A stretch of DNA of 64,000 nucleotides from Pseudomonas sp. Root562 (GCF_001427125.1 NZ_LMGK01000007.1:1-64000); one strand, 5' to 3'. Shown: positions 1-10,612, counted from the stretch's first letter. Notes: generated by a model not told the origin, from the letters alone. Numbers and translations are program-made.

Positions 1-6
1 TTCAGT

Positions 7-18
7 TGTTAAAGAGCG
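7..18 (-). promoter_or_regulatory. boxA antitermination element
   Basis: The minus strand reads CGCTCTTTAACA, matching the boxA consensus (TGCTCTTTAACA) bound by NusB/NusE in rRNA leaders to allow Rho-resistant transcription. It lies just downstream of the three promoters. This is the main reason for reading the left edge as the leader of a 16S-23S-5S operon rather than of a protein gene. Confidence 0.8.
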
Positions 19-51
19 GTTGGTTAAGCGCTTTGCTCAACCGAGGCGCGC

Positions 52-79
52 ATTCTACAGCAGCCTCATTTGCTGTCAA
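52..79 (-). promoter_or_regulatory. Proximal promoter of tandem array, probably rRNA operon
   Basis: Minus-strand -35 TTGACA (74-79), 16-base spacer, -10 TAGAAT (52-57), followed by GCGCGCC. It is the promoter nearest to the boxA sequence and the third member of the array. Confidence 0.85.
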
Positions 80-160
80 GTGGTTATTTTCAGAAGTTTT
101 CAAGGAATCCTTAACAACTTCAACCACTTGCGCTGTCGATCTCTCGCCAGCGGGAGGCGA

Positions 161-188
161 ATTCTACAGCGTTACACGCTGCTGTCAA
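161..188 (-). promoter_or_regulatory. Middle promoter of tandem array, probably rRNA operon
   Basis: Minus-strand -35 TTGACA (183-188) and -10 TAGAAT (161-166) with a 16-base spacer, followed by TCGCC. It has the same layout as the promoters at 308-335 and 52-79, which makes chance similarity unlikely. Confidence 0.85.
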
Positions 189-307
189 CACCTCTTTTTC
201 AACTTCCTTCTGGCTTCGATGATCTGAAGCAACCTACTGCCGAAAAACTGCGTAACTCATTGTTTACCAAGGAGTTTTCCGTTTCGACTGCGCCGGAAGT
301 GGGGCGA

Positions 308-335
308 ATTATAGGCTTCTAAAATTCGCCGTCAA
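308..335 (-). promoter_or_regulatory. Upstream promoter of tandem array, probably rRNA operon
   Basis: On the minus strand a -35 TTGACG (330-335) and a perfect -10 TATAAT (308-313) are separated by exactly 16 bases and followed by a GC-rich discriminator. It starts only 15 bases after the tyrS stop. With the two similar promoters and the boxA further on, it reads leftward out of the window. The spacing and GCGC discriminator are typical of stringently controlled stable-RNA promoters; the rRNA genes themselves are not in the window. Confidence 0.85.
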
Positions 336-350
336 CCCCTTATTTCAGGT

Positions 351-1550
351 TTATTCGGATTTGAGCGTAATACGCGCAAATGCCTTTTTACCTGCCTGGC
401 AAACATGGGTCGCGCCCAGTGCATATATAAAGGTGCGATCCACGACCTCACCATCTACACGCACACCACCAGACCCAAGTAGATCTCGCGCCACGGCCGA
501 GTTCTTAACAAGGCCAGCCTTATTAAGGACAGCTGCGATCGGCATGGCCTCTGCGGCAGTCAATTCGATCTCAGGCAGATCATCCGGCAGCTCGCCATCC
601 TTCATGCGATTCCCGGCTCCGCGGTGAGCATTGGCGGCGGCCTCTTCACCATGAAAACGCGCAACGATCTCTTCAGCCAGCTTGATCTTGATGTCACGCG
701 GATTAGCGCCCGCCTCGACATCAGCACGCAATGCATTGATCTCATCCATGGAACGGAAGCTCAGCAGCTCGAAATAACGCCACATCAGCGCATCCGGAAT
801 GGAAACCAGCTTGCCGTACATGACTCCCGGCGCTTCCTGGATACCGACATAGTTGCCCAAAGACTTGGACATCTTCTTCACGCCATCCAGGCCTTCGAGC
901 AACGGCATGGTCAAAATGCATTGAGCCTCCTGACCATACCCACGCTGTAGCTCGCGCCCCATCAGCAGGTTGAATTTCTGATCAGTACCACCCAACTCGA
1001 CATCCGCACGCAAGGCGACCGAGTCGTAACCCTGAACCAGCGGATACAGGAACTCGTGAATAGCGATTGGCTGATTGGTCGTGTAGCGCTTGTCGAAGTC
1101 ATCGCGCTCGAGCATGCGAGCCACGGTGTACTGGGAAGTCAGGCGAATGAAATCGGCCGGCCCCATCTGGTCCATCCAGGTGGAGTTGAAGGCCACTTCA
1201 GTCTTGGCAGGATCGAGAATCTTGAATACCTGAGTCTTGTAGGTCTCAGCGTTCTCCAGAACCTGCTCACGAGTCAGCGGAGGACGCGTTGCACTCTTGC
1301 CGCTCGGATCGCCAATCATCCCGGTGAAGTCACCGATCAGGAAGATCACTTGATGCCCCAGCTCCTGGAACTGGCGCAGCTTATTAATAAGCACGGTGTG
1401 ACCCAGGTGCAAATCCGGCGCGGTCGGATCGAAGCCTGCCTTAATACGAAGCGGCTGGCCGCGCTTGAGCTTTTCCACCAGCTCGGACTCGACCAACAGT
1501 TCTTCTGCACCACGTTTGATCAGCGCTAGCTGCTCTTCAACCGACTTCAT
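351..1550 (-). CDS. tyrS: Tyrosyl-tRNA synthetase
   Basis: Class I aminoacyl-tRNA synthetase that charges tRNA-Tyr with tyrosine in the cytoplasm. The 399-residue protein has the HLGH nucleotide-binding motif at residues 48-51, the KMSKS loop near residue 230 and a C-terminal S4-like RNA-binding domain. A KMSKS rather than KFGKT loop marks the TyrZ-like branch rather than the E. coli TyrS branch. A longer reading frame begins upstream, but the start at 1550 (MKSVEEQ) gives the usual length and leaves room for a promoter region shared with the divergent M23 gene. No terminator is visible between its stop and the promoters at 308-335, so read-through into the presumed rRNA leader is possible. 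Confidence 0.96.
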   Translation of the reverse strand: MKSVEEQLALIKRGAEELLVESELVEKLKRGQPLRIKAGFDPTAPDLHLGHTVLINKLRQFQELGHQVIFLIGDFTGMIGDPSGKSATRPPLTREQVLENAETYKTQVFKILDPAKTEVAFNSTWMDQMGPADFIRLTSQYTVARMLERDDFDKRYTTNQPIAIHEFLYPLVQGYDSVALRADVELGGTDQKFNLLMGRELQRGYGQEAQCILTMPLLEGLDGVKKMSKSLGNYVGIQEAPGVMYGKLVSIPDALMWRYFELLSFRSMDEINALRADVEAGANPRDIKIKLAEEIVARFHGEEAAANAHRGAGNRMKDGELPDDLPEIELTAAEAMPIAAVLNKAGLVKNSAVARDLLGSGGVRVDGEVVDRTFIYALGATHVCQAGKKAFARITLKSE

Positions 1551-1763
1551 AACCAACCTGCAAGGCTCAGATTCAAAGGGAACCAACCATACAAGAACGT
1601 GCGTCAAATACAAGGTTTGCCCGGCGCACGGACGCCAATCCACAGACAGCGATATCCGTGGACTTGCTTCAGAGATGATTTGGTTATATTTTATACAGTT
1701 ATTTCATCTTCATCATGTCATTCATCTTTTCCAATTCATCTTTTCAAAGTCAAAAAACTACTT

Positions 1764-3197
1764 ATGACCAAAGAATCGTCTAAAGCGCCGCCGCTTTACC
1801 CGAAGACCCACCTGCTCGCTGCGAGCGGCATCGCCGCCCTTTTGAGCCTGGCGCTTCTGGTATTTCCTTCCAGTGATGTTGAAGCCAAAAAGACGACGCT
1901 GAGTCTTGAACTGGAAAGCCCTGCTGAACAACTGACACAAGATCAAGACGCTGCTGAAGCCGTTCAAGCCACAAATGAGCCGGCAGCTTCTCCTTTCGCA
2001 CAGATCGAAAACAGCGCCGAAGACGCACCGCAAACGGCTGAAGCCGCACCGGAACCCGCCCCTGCTGTAGCGGTCGCCGAAGAAAAGAAGGCTCCCAACC
2101 ACAGGGAAGTGATCGTTTCGAAGGGCGATACGCTCTCTACACTTTTCGAGAAGGTCGGTCTTCCGGCCACTTCGGTACATGACGTGCTCGCCAGCGACAA
2201 GCAGGCCAAGCAGTTCAGCCAACTCAAGCACGGGCAAAAACTCGAATTCGAATTGAGTCCGGATGGCCAGCTGAGCAGCCTGCACAGCAAGGTAAGCGAC
2301 CTTGAAACCATCACCCTGAGCAAGACTGACAAGGGCTACATGTTCAACCGGATCACCGCCAAGCCAACGGTGCGATCCGCGTATGTTCACGGCGTCATCA
2401 ACAGTTCGCTTTCACAATCCGCAGCCCGTGCCGGCCTGTCCCATAGCCTTACCATGGACATGGCCAGTGTATTTGGCTACGACGTCGACTTCGCCCAGGA
2501 TATTCGCCAGGGTGACGAGTTCGACGTGATTTACGAACAGAAAGTGGTCAACGGCAAAGCTGTCGGCAACGGCCCAATCCTGTCTGCACGCTTCACCAAC
2601 CGCGGCAAGACCTACACCGCCGTGCGTTACACCAACAAACAAGGCAACAGCAGCTACTACACCGCCGATGGCAACAGCATGCGCAAGGCGTTCATCCGGA
2701 CTCCGGTAGATTTCGCCCGCATCAGTTCGAAGTTCTCCATGGGTCGCAAACACCCGATCCTGAACAAGATCCGCGCTCACAAAGGCGTGGACTACGCAGC
2801 TCCGCGCGGTACGCCGATCAAGGCTGCGGGTGATGGCAAAGTATTGCTGGCCGGCCGCCGCGGGGGTTACGGCAACACCGTGATTCTGCAGCACGGCAAC
2901 AGCTACCGCACGCTGTATGGCCACATGCAAGGCTTTGCCAAAGGCATCAAGACCGGAGGCTCAGTCAAACAGGGCCAGGTGATCGGCTACATCGGCACCA
3001 CCGGCCTGTCCACCGGTCCGCATTTGCATTACGAGTTCCAGGTAAACGGCGTGCACGTCGACCCATTGGGCCAGAAAGTCGCGATGGCCGATCCGATTTC
3101 CAAAGCAGAACGCGCACGCTTCCTGGCACAGAGCCAACCGCTGATGGCGCGTATGGACCAGGAAAAAGCCACCCAGCTAGCTTCGGCGAAGCGCTGA
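1764..3197 (+). CDS. M23 family metalloendopeptidase (MepM/OapA-like)
   Basis: Predicted inner-membrane-anchored murein endopeptidase that cuts peptidoglycan cross-links in the periplasm during wall growth. The 477-residue protein starts at ATG 1764 with a short cytoplasmic stretch and one hydrophobic segment (about residues 18-38). An Ala/Glu/Pro-rich linker, a LysM/OapA-like region and a C-terminal LytM domain follow. Zinc and catalytic residues sit in HKGVDYAAP (about 339-347) and HLHYEF (about 419-424), both intact, so it should be an active enzyme rather than an EnvC-like activator. The stop lies 3 bases before anmK, suggesting cotranscription of a wall-cutting enzyme with a wall-recycling kinase. 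Confidence 0.9.
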   Translation: MTKESSKAPPLYPKTHLLAASGIAALLSLALLVFPSSDVEAKKTTLSLELESPAEQLTQDQDAAEAVQATNEPAASPFAQIENSAEDAPQTAEAAPEPAPAVAVAEEKKAPNHREVIVSKGDTLSTLFEKVGLPATSVHDVLASDKQAKQFSQLKHGQKLEFELSPDGQLSSLHSKVSDLETITLSKTDKGYMFNRITAKPTVRSAYVHGVINSSLSQSAARAGLSHSLTMDMASVFGYDVDFAQDIRQGDEFDVIYEQKVVNGKAVGNGPILSARFTNRGKTYTAVRYTNKQGNSSYYTADGNSMRKAFIRTPVDFARISSKFSMGRKHPILNKIRAHKGVDYAAPRGTPIKAAGDGKVLLAGRRGGYGNTVILQHGNSYRTLYGHMQGFAKGIKTGGSVKQGQVIGYIGTTGLSTGPHLHYEFQVNGVHVDPLGQKVAMADPISKAERARFLAQSQPLMARMDQEKATQLASAKR

Positions 3198-4292
<1,095 letters not shown>

Positions 4293-4302
4293 AGCCCGGA
4301 CA

Positions 4303-4338
4303 GCAAAACGCCGCAGGGCCTGGCGGCCATGCGGCGTT
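4303..4338 (-). terminator. Terminator for erpA, between convergent genes
   Basis: A perfect 9-bp inverted repeat (AACGCCGCA at 4307-4315, TGCGGCGTT at 4330-4338) is followed on the minus strand by a TTTT run. It sits between the ends of anmK and erpA and is best placed to stop erpA transcription. Confidence 0.65.
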
Positions 4339-4358
4339 GAGTGATGCTGGAGTGCTGA

Positions 4359-4709
4359 TCAGATCGAGAAAGAAGAACCACAGCCACAGGTAGTGGTTGC
4401 GTTCGGGTTCTTGATAACGAAACGCGAACCTTCCAGACCTTCCTGATAATCCACCTCGGCGCCTGCCAGATACTGGAAGCTCATCGGATCGACCACCAGA
4501 CTCACACCTTCGCGCTCGACGATGGTGTCGTCATCGGCCACTTCTTCATCGAAGGTGAAGCCGTACTGAAAACCTGAACAACCGCCGCCCGTAACGAATA
4601 CGCGCAGCTTCAAGCGATCATTGCCCTCTTCATCGACCAGGCTCTTCACCTTGTGCGCGGCACCATGGGTGAATTGCAAAGCCGTGGGGGTGAAGGATTC
4701 GACGCTCAT
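4359..4709 (-). CDS. erpA: Iron-sulfur cluster insertion protein ErpA
   Basis: A-type carrier that delivers Fe-S clusters to apoproteins, including those of isoprenoid synthesis and respiration. The 116-residue protein has the three family cysteines: C44 in GGGCSGF, and C108 and C110 in the C-terminal CGCGSSF. It ends at the usual SFSI tail. It lies downstream of argC on the same strand but behind a terminator at 4833-4861, so it probably has its own promoter in 4710-4830. IscA-like paralogues share the motif; the TGGGCSG context and isolated position favour ErpA. Confidence 0.93.
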   Translation of the reverse strand: MSVESFTPTALQFTHGAAHKVKSLVDEEGNDRLKLRVFVTGGGCSGFQYGFTFDEEVADDDTIVEREGVSLVVDPMSFQYLAGAEVDYQEGLEGSRFVIKNPNATTTCGCGSSFSI

Positions 4710-4832
4710 GCTGACTATCTCCCGGCGCTAAGCCGTCATATTGCGTGATGACGCGCATTATCCGCTTCTCCTAGAAAAGCGGTCAACTATTGTTATGCTA
4801 TATCAACCAACCCAACCGCCATCCGCAAATGC

Positions 4833-4861
4833 AAAAAGGCCCGTTCAACGGGCCTTTTTTT
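4833..4861 (-). terminator. argC terminator
   Basis: A GC-rich hairpin (GGCCCG/CGGGCC around a TTCAA loop) is flanked by A5 on one side and T7 on the other, so it can work in either direction. On the minus strand it follows the argC stop by 15 bases. Confidence 0.85.
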
Positions 4862-4876
4862 GTGTGCAAACCAGCT

Positions 4877-5911
4877 TTACGGCAGCATGCCTGCGTGGGA
4901 CAGACCCAGACGTTCGTCCAGACCGAACAGGATGTTCATGTTCTGTACCGCTTGCCCCGAAGCACCTTTGACCAGGTTATCGATCACCGAGAGTACGACT
5001 ACCAGATCACCGTCCTGCGGACGATGCACCGCAATACGGCATACGTTGGCACCGCGCACGCTGCGGGTTTCCGGATGACTTCCGGCCGGCATGACGTCGA
5101 CGAACGGTTCGTTGGCATAGCGCTTTTCAAACAGCGCCTGCAGATCCACCGAGCGGTCCACGACCGTCGCGTATAGCGTCGAGTGAATGCCACGGATCAT
5201 CGGCGTAAGGTGCGGAACGAAAGTCAGGCCTACGTCCTTGCCCGCTGCACGGCGCAACCCCTGACGAATTTCCGGCAGGTGACGATGACCTTTGACGGCG
5301 TACGCCTTCATGCTTTCCGACGTTTCGGAGTACAGCGAGCCTACAGAGGCACCCCGGCCAGCGCCGCTCACGCCAGACTTGCAGTCAGCGATCAGGTGCG
5401 AAGCATCGGCCAGGCCGGCTTCGAGCAATGGCAGGAACCCCAATTGCGTCGCCGTCGGATAGCAGCCCGGGACAGCAATCAGGCGCGCCTTCTTGATTTG
5501 CTCACGATTGACTTCCGGAAGACCATAGACCGCCTCGTCCAGCAACTCTGGCGCGCCATGCGGCTGGCCATACCACTTGGCCCACTCATCGGCATCCTGC
5601 AGACGGAAATCCGCCGACAGGTCGATGACTTTGGTCCCGGCTGCGAGCAGTTCACCCGCCAAGGCATGGGCAACACCGTGGGGCGTGGCGAAGAACACAA
5701 CATCGCAGGCGCCCAGCGTCTTGATGTCCGGAACGCTGAATGCCAAACCGTCGTAGTGGCCGCGCAGGTTCGGATACATGTCGGCCACGGCAAGGCCAGC
5801 CTCGGATCGGGAAGTGATGACAACGACTTCCGCTTGCGGATGTTGCGCCAACAGACGCAGCAGTTCGACACCGGTGTAACCCGTGCCGCCGACGATACCG
5901 ACCTTGACCAT
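4877..5911 (-). CDS. argC: N-acetyl-gamma-glutamyl-phosphate reductase
   Basis: NADPH-dependent reductase making N-acetylglutamate semialdehyde, the third step of arginine synthesis. The 344-residue protein has an N-terminal Rossmann fold ([10 protein letters not shown], residues 5-14) and the catalytic cysteine C150 in VPGCYPTA. I chose the start at 5911 (MVKVGIVGG) because it puts the Rossmann motif at the terminus as in the family; a longer frame upstream has no family sequence. It stands alone between hemJ (divergent) and erpA. Confidence 0.96.
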   Translation of the reverse strand: MVKVGIVGGTGYTGVELLRLLAQHPQAEVVVITSRSEAGLAVADMYPNLRGHYDGLAFSVPDIKTLGACDVVFFATPHGVAHALAGELLAAGTKVIDLSADFRLQDADEWAKWYGQPHGAPELLDEAVYGLPEVNREQIKKARLIAVPGCYPTATQLGFLPLLEAGLADASHLIADCKSGVSGAGRGASVGSLYSETSESMKAYAVKGHRHLPEIRQGLRRAAGKDVGLTFVPHLTPMIRGIHSTLYATVVDRSVDLQALFEKRYANEPFVDVMPAGSHPETRSVRGANVCRIAVHRPQDGDLVVVLSVIDNLVKGASGQAVQNMNILFGLDERLGLSHAGMLP

Positions 5912-6046
5912 AAACCTGCCCTCAACGAACCCACTGGAAAGCCGTCGATAATAGGGGCCGCGCGCGCCTGCGACAACCGGCAAGGTGACGTGCGGACGCT
6001 CAAGCCTCTACTATTCCGGCTACCGTGAATCCTGGGATAACTAAAA

Positions 6047-6478
6047 ATGCTTTTTCTGTGGCTTAAAGCGCTTCATATCGTCAGCGTCGTTTGCTGGTTC
6101 GCCGGCCTGTTCTACCTGCCGCGCTTGTTCGTTTATCACGCTCAAAGCGAAGACACCGTCAGTAAGGAGCGTTTCAGCATCATGGAGCGCAAGCTGTACC
6201 GGGGCATCATGGGGCCGGCGATGATTGCGACCCTGATCTTCGGCGGCTGGCTGATCAGCCTGAACCCCGGCGCTTATTTCAGCCAAGGCGGATGGATGCA
6301 CGCCAAATTGACCCTGGTGGTATTGCTGATCGGTTACCACCACATGTGCGGTGCGCAGGTAAAGCGTTTTGCCCGTGGCGAAAACACCCGCAGCCATGTC
6401 TTTTTTCGCTGGTTCAATGAAGTGCCGGTTCTGATATTGCTGGCAATCGTAATTCTGGTCGTCGTTCGGCCGTTCTAA
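6047..6478 (+). CDS. hemJ: Protoporphyrinogen oxidase HemJ
   Basis: Small integral membrane protein (143 residues, about four hydrophobic segments) of the UPF0093/HemJ family, which oxidises protoporphyrinogen IX to protoporphyrin IX in haem synthesis in bacteria without HemG or HemY. Conserved features visible are the N-terminal LKALHIVSVVCWFAG, with the membrane histidine, and the RxxxRG-like stretch ERKLYRGIM. It is divergent from argC and 31 bases upstream of the nitronate monooxygenase gene, with which it may be cotranscribed. Confidence 0.9.
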   Translation: MLFLWLKALHIVSVVCWFAGLFYLPRLFVYHAQSEDTVSKERFSIMERKLYRGIMGPAMIATLIFGGWLISLNPGAYFSQGGWMHAKLTLVVLLIGYHHMCGAQVKRFARGENTRSHVFFRWFNEVPVLILLAIVILVVVRPF

Positions 6479-6509
6479 TTCCATCAGATAACTTACCGGG
6501 GTACTTCCA

Positions 6510-7478
6510 ATGTCGCTGCCCGCTCTGCTCGAACAACGTCTGCGTTTGCCCGTGGTGGCAGCGCCGATGTTCCTGATATCCAACCCGCAACTGGTGCTCG
6601 CCTGCTGCCGTAATGGCGTGGTTGGCAGTTTCCCTGCGTTGAACCAGCGCGAGAGCAGCGGCTTCAAAGCCTGGCTGGAGGAGATCGAAGCAGGACTGGC
6701 AACAATGGAAGAACCTGCGCCATACGCGGTGAACCTGATCGTCCACAACAGCAACCCTCGGCTCCAGGCTGACCTCGTTATCTGCATCGAACACAAAGTG
6801 CCGATCGTGATCACCAGCCTCGGCGCGGTGAAAGAACTGGTCGACGCGGTCCACAGCTACGGTGGCCTGGTGTTCCATGACGTAACGAACCGCCGCCATG
6901 CAGAGAAGGCCGCCGAGGCCGGTGTGGATGGCCTGATCGCCGTCGCCGCAGGCGCTGGCGGGCATGCCGGGACCTGGAGCCCGTTCTCGCTGATCGCCGA
7001 GATCCGGCAGTTCTTCGACAAGACCTTGCTCTTGGCTGGCTGCCTTAACCACGGCCACGAAATTCTGGCGGCGCAATTGCTCGGTGCAGATCTTGCCTAC
7101 TTCGGCACGCGATTTATCGGCACAACCGAGAGTCATGCACCCGACGCTTATAAAGAGATGCTGCTGACGTCCAAAGCGGCGGACATCGTCCATACTCCAG
7201 CGGTGTCAGGTGTGCCGGCGAGCTTCATGCGCCAAAGCCTCGAAGCTGCCGGCTTCGACATGGCGGCGCTGCAAAATAAAGGCGAGGTCAATTTCGGCTC
7301 TAAACTCAAGCCGCTGAACGATGAAGCCAAAGCCTGGAAAACCGTGTGGTCCGCAGGCCAGGGCGTAGGCGAAATCGATGACCTGCCGAGTGTTGACCAA
7401 TTGGTCGCGCGCCTCGACGCCGAGTATCGCAAGGCGCTGGAGCACGCCGCTCAATTACCCAAGCGCTGGCCACGCTGA
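6510..7478 (+). CDS. Nitronate monooxygenase family flavoprotein
   Basis: FMN-binding TIM-barrel protein of the 2-nitropropane dioxygenase/NMO family, 322 residues. N-terminal VVAAPMF is the first FMN-phosphate-loop strand. AAGAGGHAGTWSPF (about residues 149-162) carries the conserved glycines and histidine seen in this family. GADLAYFGTRFIGTTES is the C-terminal phosphate-binding stretch. It is expected to detoxify nitronates such as propionate-3-nitronate or to act as an NADH:quinone reductase; the sequence alone does not settle the substrate. It follows hemJ closely. Confidence 0.85.
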   Translation: MSLPALLEQRLRLPVVAAPMFLISNPQLVLACCRNGVVGSFPALNQRESSGFKAWLEEIEAGLATMEEPAPYAVNLIVHNSNPRLQADLVICIEHKVPIVITSLGAVKELVDAVHSYGGLVFHDVTNRRHAEKAAEAGVDGLIAVAAGAGGHAGTWSPFSLIAEIRQFFDKTLLLAGCLNHGHEILAAQLLGADLAYFGTRFIGTTESHAPDAYKEMLLTSKAADIVHTPAVSGVPASFMRQSLEAAGFDMAALQNKGEVNFGSKLKPLNDEAKAWKTVWSAGQGVGEIDDLPSVDQLVARLDAEYRKALEHAAQLPKRWPR

Positions 7479-7487
7479 AACAAAAAC

Positions 7488-7510
7488 AGGCCAGTCCACA
7501 TGGCTGGCCT
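7488..7510 (+). terminator. Weak hairpin after nitronate monooxygenase gene
   Basis: A 7-bp stem AGGCCAG/CTGGCCT with a nine-base loop, followed by only TTACAC, lies between two same-strand genes 77 bases apart. It could be a partial terminator; the missing T run keeps confidence low. Confidence 0.35.
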
Positions 7511-7554
7511 TACACTCGCTGTACTAAAACTCTCGCGACAAGGATGCCTCGGCA

Positions 7555-8511
7555 ATGAGCGAAGACCGTTTCAAGATCGTGTTCGACGGCGCTCTGCTAC
7601 CAGGTGTCGATATTGGCACCGCCAAACTCAATCTCGCGGCGCTGTTCAAGAGCGACGTCACCGCCATCGAACGCTTGTTCAGTGGCCGGCCTGTTGCCCT
7701 CAAGCGCGATCTGTCGCACGCCGATGCACAGACCTACCTCCAGGCTCTGAAGAACACCGGCATCGATGCGCGTATCGAATCCGAACCTTCGATCCAATTG
7801 CATCTGTCCGACGTTCACGATCATGTGCCCGCTGACGCGATAGCAGAGCCGCAGTCTCCTTATGCACCTCCTCGAGCCATTGTCGGTGAAGGTGTTACAG
7901 GGTTCGCCACACTCAAACCATTTGGCGTTGAAGGGCGTATCGGGCGCCTGCGTTTTCTCGCCTGGTCGATGGTGCTTGGGCTTGTGACAATGGCCGTTGT
8001 CGGTATATTCGCCCTGATTGGCCTCGCACTTGTCAGCAGCGACTCGACTGCCGGCCTGATCATCGCTGGCATTATGGCCTTCTCCCTCTGTCTGGCGTTC
8101 CTCATCGCCAGCATCATGATCAGCGTCCAGCGCTTGCACGATATTGGCTGGTCAGGCTGGCTGTGGTTGCTCAATCTTGTGCCGTTCGTGGGCAGTTTCT
8201 TTCCGCTGTTGCTGCTGGCGATGCCGGGTAACCAGACTGCCAACCGGTACGGCGCTCCGCCGCCACCCAACAGCACTGCCGTCAAAGTGTTATCCGCGTT
8301 ATGGCTGGTGGTGATCGCGCTGTTTATCGTCGCAGCTCTGGCGGGCGGCCTTTCAGCCATAAAGGATGAGTACGAAAACACGCTCGAAAGCAGCTACCAA
8401 AGTGGCTCGGTCACCACCGACGAAATTGAAGTCGAAGTCGAACCTGACGCAAATTCGGCCGCCGATGCAGCCGAAGAAGCCCAGCCCCCTGTAGACTCTG
8501 CCAAAGAATGA
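7555..8511 (+). CDS. DUF805 membrane protein with N-terminal soluble domain
   Basis: 318 residues. The first 80 or so form a small soluble domain (FKIVFDGALLPGVDIGTAKLNLAALF ... YLQALKNTGIDARIE), resembling the regulatory domain often fused to DUF805 in pseudomonads. A DUF805 region follows with about four membrane segments (residues 130-270) and the conserved RLHDIGWSGW loop with PGNQTANRYG. The C-terminus is acidic and probably disordered. No enzymatic motif is visible and the function is unknown. It sits 61 bases upstream of an SDR gene on the same strand. Confidence 0.8.
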   Translation: MSEDRFKIVFDGALLPGVDIGTAKLNLAALFKSDVTAIERLFSGRPVALKRDLSHADAQTYLQALKNTGIDARIESEPSIQLHLSDVHDHVPADAIAEPQSPYAPPRAIVGEGVTGFATLKPFGVEGRIGRLRFLAWSMVLGLVTMAVVGIFALIGLALVSSDSTAGLIIAGIMAFSLCLAFLIASIMISVQRLHDIGWSGWLWLLNLVPFVGSFFPLLLLAMPGNQTANRYGAPPPPNSTAVKVLSALWLVVIALFIVAALAGGLSAIKDEYENTLESSYQSGSVTTDEIEVEVEPDANSAADAAEEAQPPVDSAKE

Positions 8512-8572
8512 ACAGCGCTCCCCACCCGTGACACCCGCGTCGCGGCGCGGAGCTGTTGCGATGGAGAACTGC

Positions 8573-9361
8573 ATGACCCGTTACGCTCTGATCACTGGCG
8601 CTTCCAGTGGCATCGGCCTGGCGATGGCCGAAGCGCTGGCCCGCCGCGGACGCAGCCTGCTTCTGGTGGCCCGACAGCGTGATCAGCTGGAAAGTATTGC
8701 AACTGAATTGACGCAACGCTTTGGCGTGGAAGTGCTGTTCCGCGCCTGCGACCTGGGGGAACCGCTGCGGTTGTCCGGGTTCCTGCTGGAGTTGGAGGAA
8801 GGTGACCGTCAGATCGATCTGCTGGTCAATTGCGCCGGTATCGGCACCTGCGGTCCCTTTCTGGCCCAGGACTGGATGACCGAGCAAGACCTGATCGAAG
8901 TCAACATCCTGGCCCTCACGCGTTTATGCCACGCCATCGGTAACAGTATGGCGCTACAAGGCGGCGGGCAGATCCTGAATGTCGCTTCGGTCGCAGCGTT
9001 CCATCCTGGTCCGTGGATGAGCACTTATTACGCGAGCAAGGCCTACGTGCTGCACTTCTCCGAAGGGCTGCGCGTCGAGCTGAAAAAATGTGCGGTCAAG
9101 GTCTCGGTGCTCTGCCCTGGTCCGACGCGCACCGGATTTTTCCGTACCGCGCAGTTGAACACAGACAAACTGGCCGACAGCAAACTGCTGATGAGCCCGC
9201 AAGAAGTGGCGCTCTACACCGTACGGGCTCTTGAGAAAAACCGCGCAATCATTATTCCGGGACGGCGCAATCGCTGGCTCGCCGCCCTGTCCCGGTTCGG
9301 CTCGCGCTGGCTGATCCGGACAATCACCGGCATGGTCAACAAGGCTTATTGCCCGCGCTAA
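8573..9361 (+). CDS. Short-chain dehydrogenase/reductase
   Basis: 262-residue classical SDR using NAD(P)H. The cofactor motif TGASSGIG lies at about residues 9-16, the structural NCAG motif near 86-89 and the catalytic YASKAYV (Y and K four apart) near 152-158. The C-terminal region resembles the DltE/YqjQ-like subgroup of unknown substrate. In-frame ATGs lie upstream at 8528 and 8561; 8573 is chosen because it is preceded by GGAG at the right distance and puts the Rossmann fold at the N-terminus. Confidence 0.85.
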   Translation: MTRYALITGASSGIGLAMAEALARRGRSLLLVARQRDQLESIATELTQRFGVEVLFRACDLGEPLRLSGFLLELEEGDRQIDLLVNCAGIGTCGPFLAQDWMTEQDLIEVNILALTRLCHAIGNSMALQGGGQILNVASVAAFHPGPWMSTYYASKAYVLHFSEGLRVELKKCAVKVSVLCPGPTRTGFFRTAQLNTDKLADSKLLMSPQEVALYTVRALEKNRAIIIPGRRNRWLAALSRFGSRWLIRTITGMVNKAYCPR

Positions 9362-9442
9362 AAGGTCTGGCAGGTAAAAAGCTGGGCTCGGGCAAATCCC
9401 ATGAGTACACTCAGGCCAGCCCAAACAACGGAGAAAACAGCT

Positions 9443-9781
9443 GTGGATACTCTGTTCACCAAGATCATCAACCGGGAAATTCCGGCGAAGATCATTTACG
9501 AGGACGACCAGGTTCTGGCCTTCCACGACATCGCCCCACAGGCACCGGTACATTTTCTGGTGATTCCGAAGAAGCCGGTGCGCACCCTGAATGACCTGAC
9601 CGAAGACGACAAGGCATTGGCCGGGCACATTCTGTTTACCGCCCAGCGCCTGGCTTTGGAGCTTGGTTGTGAGAAGGGCTTTCGCGTTGTCATGAACTGC
9701 AATGAAGAAGGTGGACAAACTGTCTATCACATTCATATGCATGTGCTGGGTCAGCGCCAGATGCACTGGCCGCCGGGCTGA
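9443..9781 (+). CDS. HIT family nucleotide hydrolase (HinT-like)
   Basis: Histidine-triad hydrolase, likely acting on purine nucleoside phosphoramidates or aminoacyl-adenylates. The triad HIHMHVLG uses H96, H98 and H100, near the C-terminus as in HinT. The start is a GTG at 9443 preceded by GGAG at 9431: the protein then begins VDTLFTKIINREIP, the normal N-terminus of 112-residue HIT proteins. An in-frame ATG at 9401 would add 14 residues unlike the family and lacks a ribosome-binding site. Confidence 0.88.
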   Translation: MDTLFTKIINREIPAKIIYEDDQVLAFHDIAPQAPVHFLVIPKKPVRTLNDLTEDDKALAGHILFTAQRLALELGCEKGFRVVMNCNEEGGQTVYHIHMHVLGQRQMHWPPG

Positions 9782-9928
9782 TGACAACACACCCGATGGG
9801 AACGGCCAAGTGGCGCTCCCATCGGGGCATCACAACATTGTCATGGCAACTGCAGCACAATGACCCAGCGCAAACCTTCCCCGGCCGATTGGGTTAAACT
9901 GGCCGCCGAGATTCCTCCGGAGGTCAGC

Positions 9929-10576
9929 ATGACTACCCAACGTCACTACTCGCCGATTGACCGCCTTCTGCTGCAAGCCGATGCCGCGATGCGTACTTTG
10001 CTGCCTTTCAGTGGCCAGCCATACCGCCCGTCACCCGCCATCGTGCAGCCGGACGTGAAAATGAGCGATGAAGAGACCCGGCACGTCGCCGGCCTGATGC
10101 GCATCAACCATACCGGCGAAGTCTGCGCCCAGGCGCTGTACCAGGGCCAAGCCCTGACCGCCAAGCTGCCGCAAGTGCGCGCCGCCATGGAGCATGCCGC
10201 CGAAGAAGAAGTCGACCATCTGGCCTGGTGCGAACAACGCATCCATCAGTTGGGCAGCCACACCAGCATTCTCAATCCGCTGTTCTATGGCATGTCGTTC
10301 GGAATCGGCGCTGTTGCCGGGCTGATCAGTGACAAAGTCAGCCTGGGTTTCGTTGCAGCGACCGAAGATCAGGTGTGCAAACACTTGAACGAACACCTTG
10401 AGCAACTGCCGGCCGAGGATGAAAAGTCCCGGGCGATTCTGGAGCAAATGCGCATCGACGAAGAACAGCACGCCGAAAGTGCGCTAGACGCAGGCGGCTT
10501 TCGGTTTCCGGCGCCGGTGAAGTTCGGGATGAGCTTGCTGGCCAAGGTGATGACCAAGAGTACTTATCGGATCTGA
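9929..10576 (+). CDS. coq7: 3-demethoxyubiquinol 3-hydroxylase Coq7
   Basis: Di-iron hydroxylase carrying out the penultimate hydroxylation of ubiquinone synthesis, peripheral to the inner membrane. The 215-residue protein has the two iron-ligand ExxH clusters EEEVDHLAW and [10 protein letters not shown], plus [12 protein letters not shown] carrying the first glutamate. The start at 9929 follows GGAGG by the ideal distance; an upstream in-frame ATG at 9860 is not supported. In PAO1 I recall speD between coq7 and the OsmC gene; here only a terminator separates them. Confidence 0.94.
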   Translation: MTTQRHYSPIDRLLLQADAAMRTLLPFSGQPYRPSPAIVQPDVKMSDEETRHVAGLMRINHTGEVCAQALYQGQALTAKLPQVRAAMEHAAEEEVDHLAWCEQRIHQLGSHTSILNPLFYGMSFGIGAVAGLISDKVSLGFVAATEDQVCKHLNEHLEQLPAEDEKSRAILEQMRIDEEQHAESALDAGGFRFPAPVKFGMSLLAKVMTKSTYRI

Positions 10577-10612
10577 CCTGAGGTAGCGAGCTGGCTCGCT
10601 TCTACAAGGGAC

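Noticed and set aside
6..322. Short plus-strand reading frames at the left edge
   Set aside because: They run antisense through three promoters and a boxA, lack ribosome-binding sites and resemble no family.
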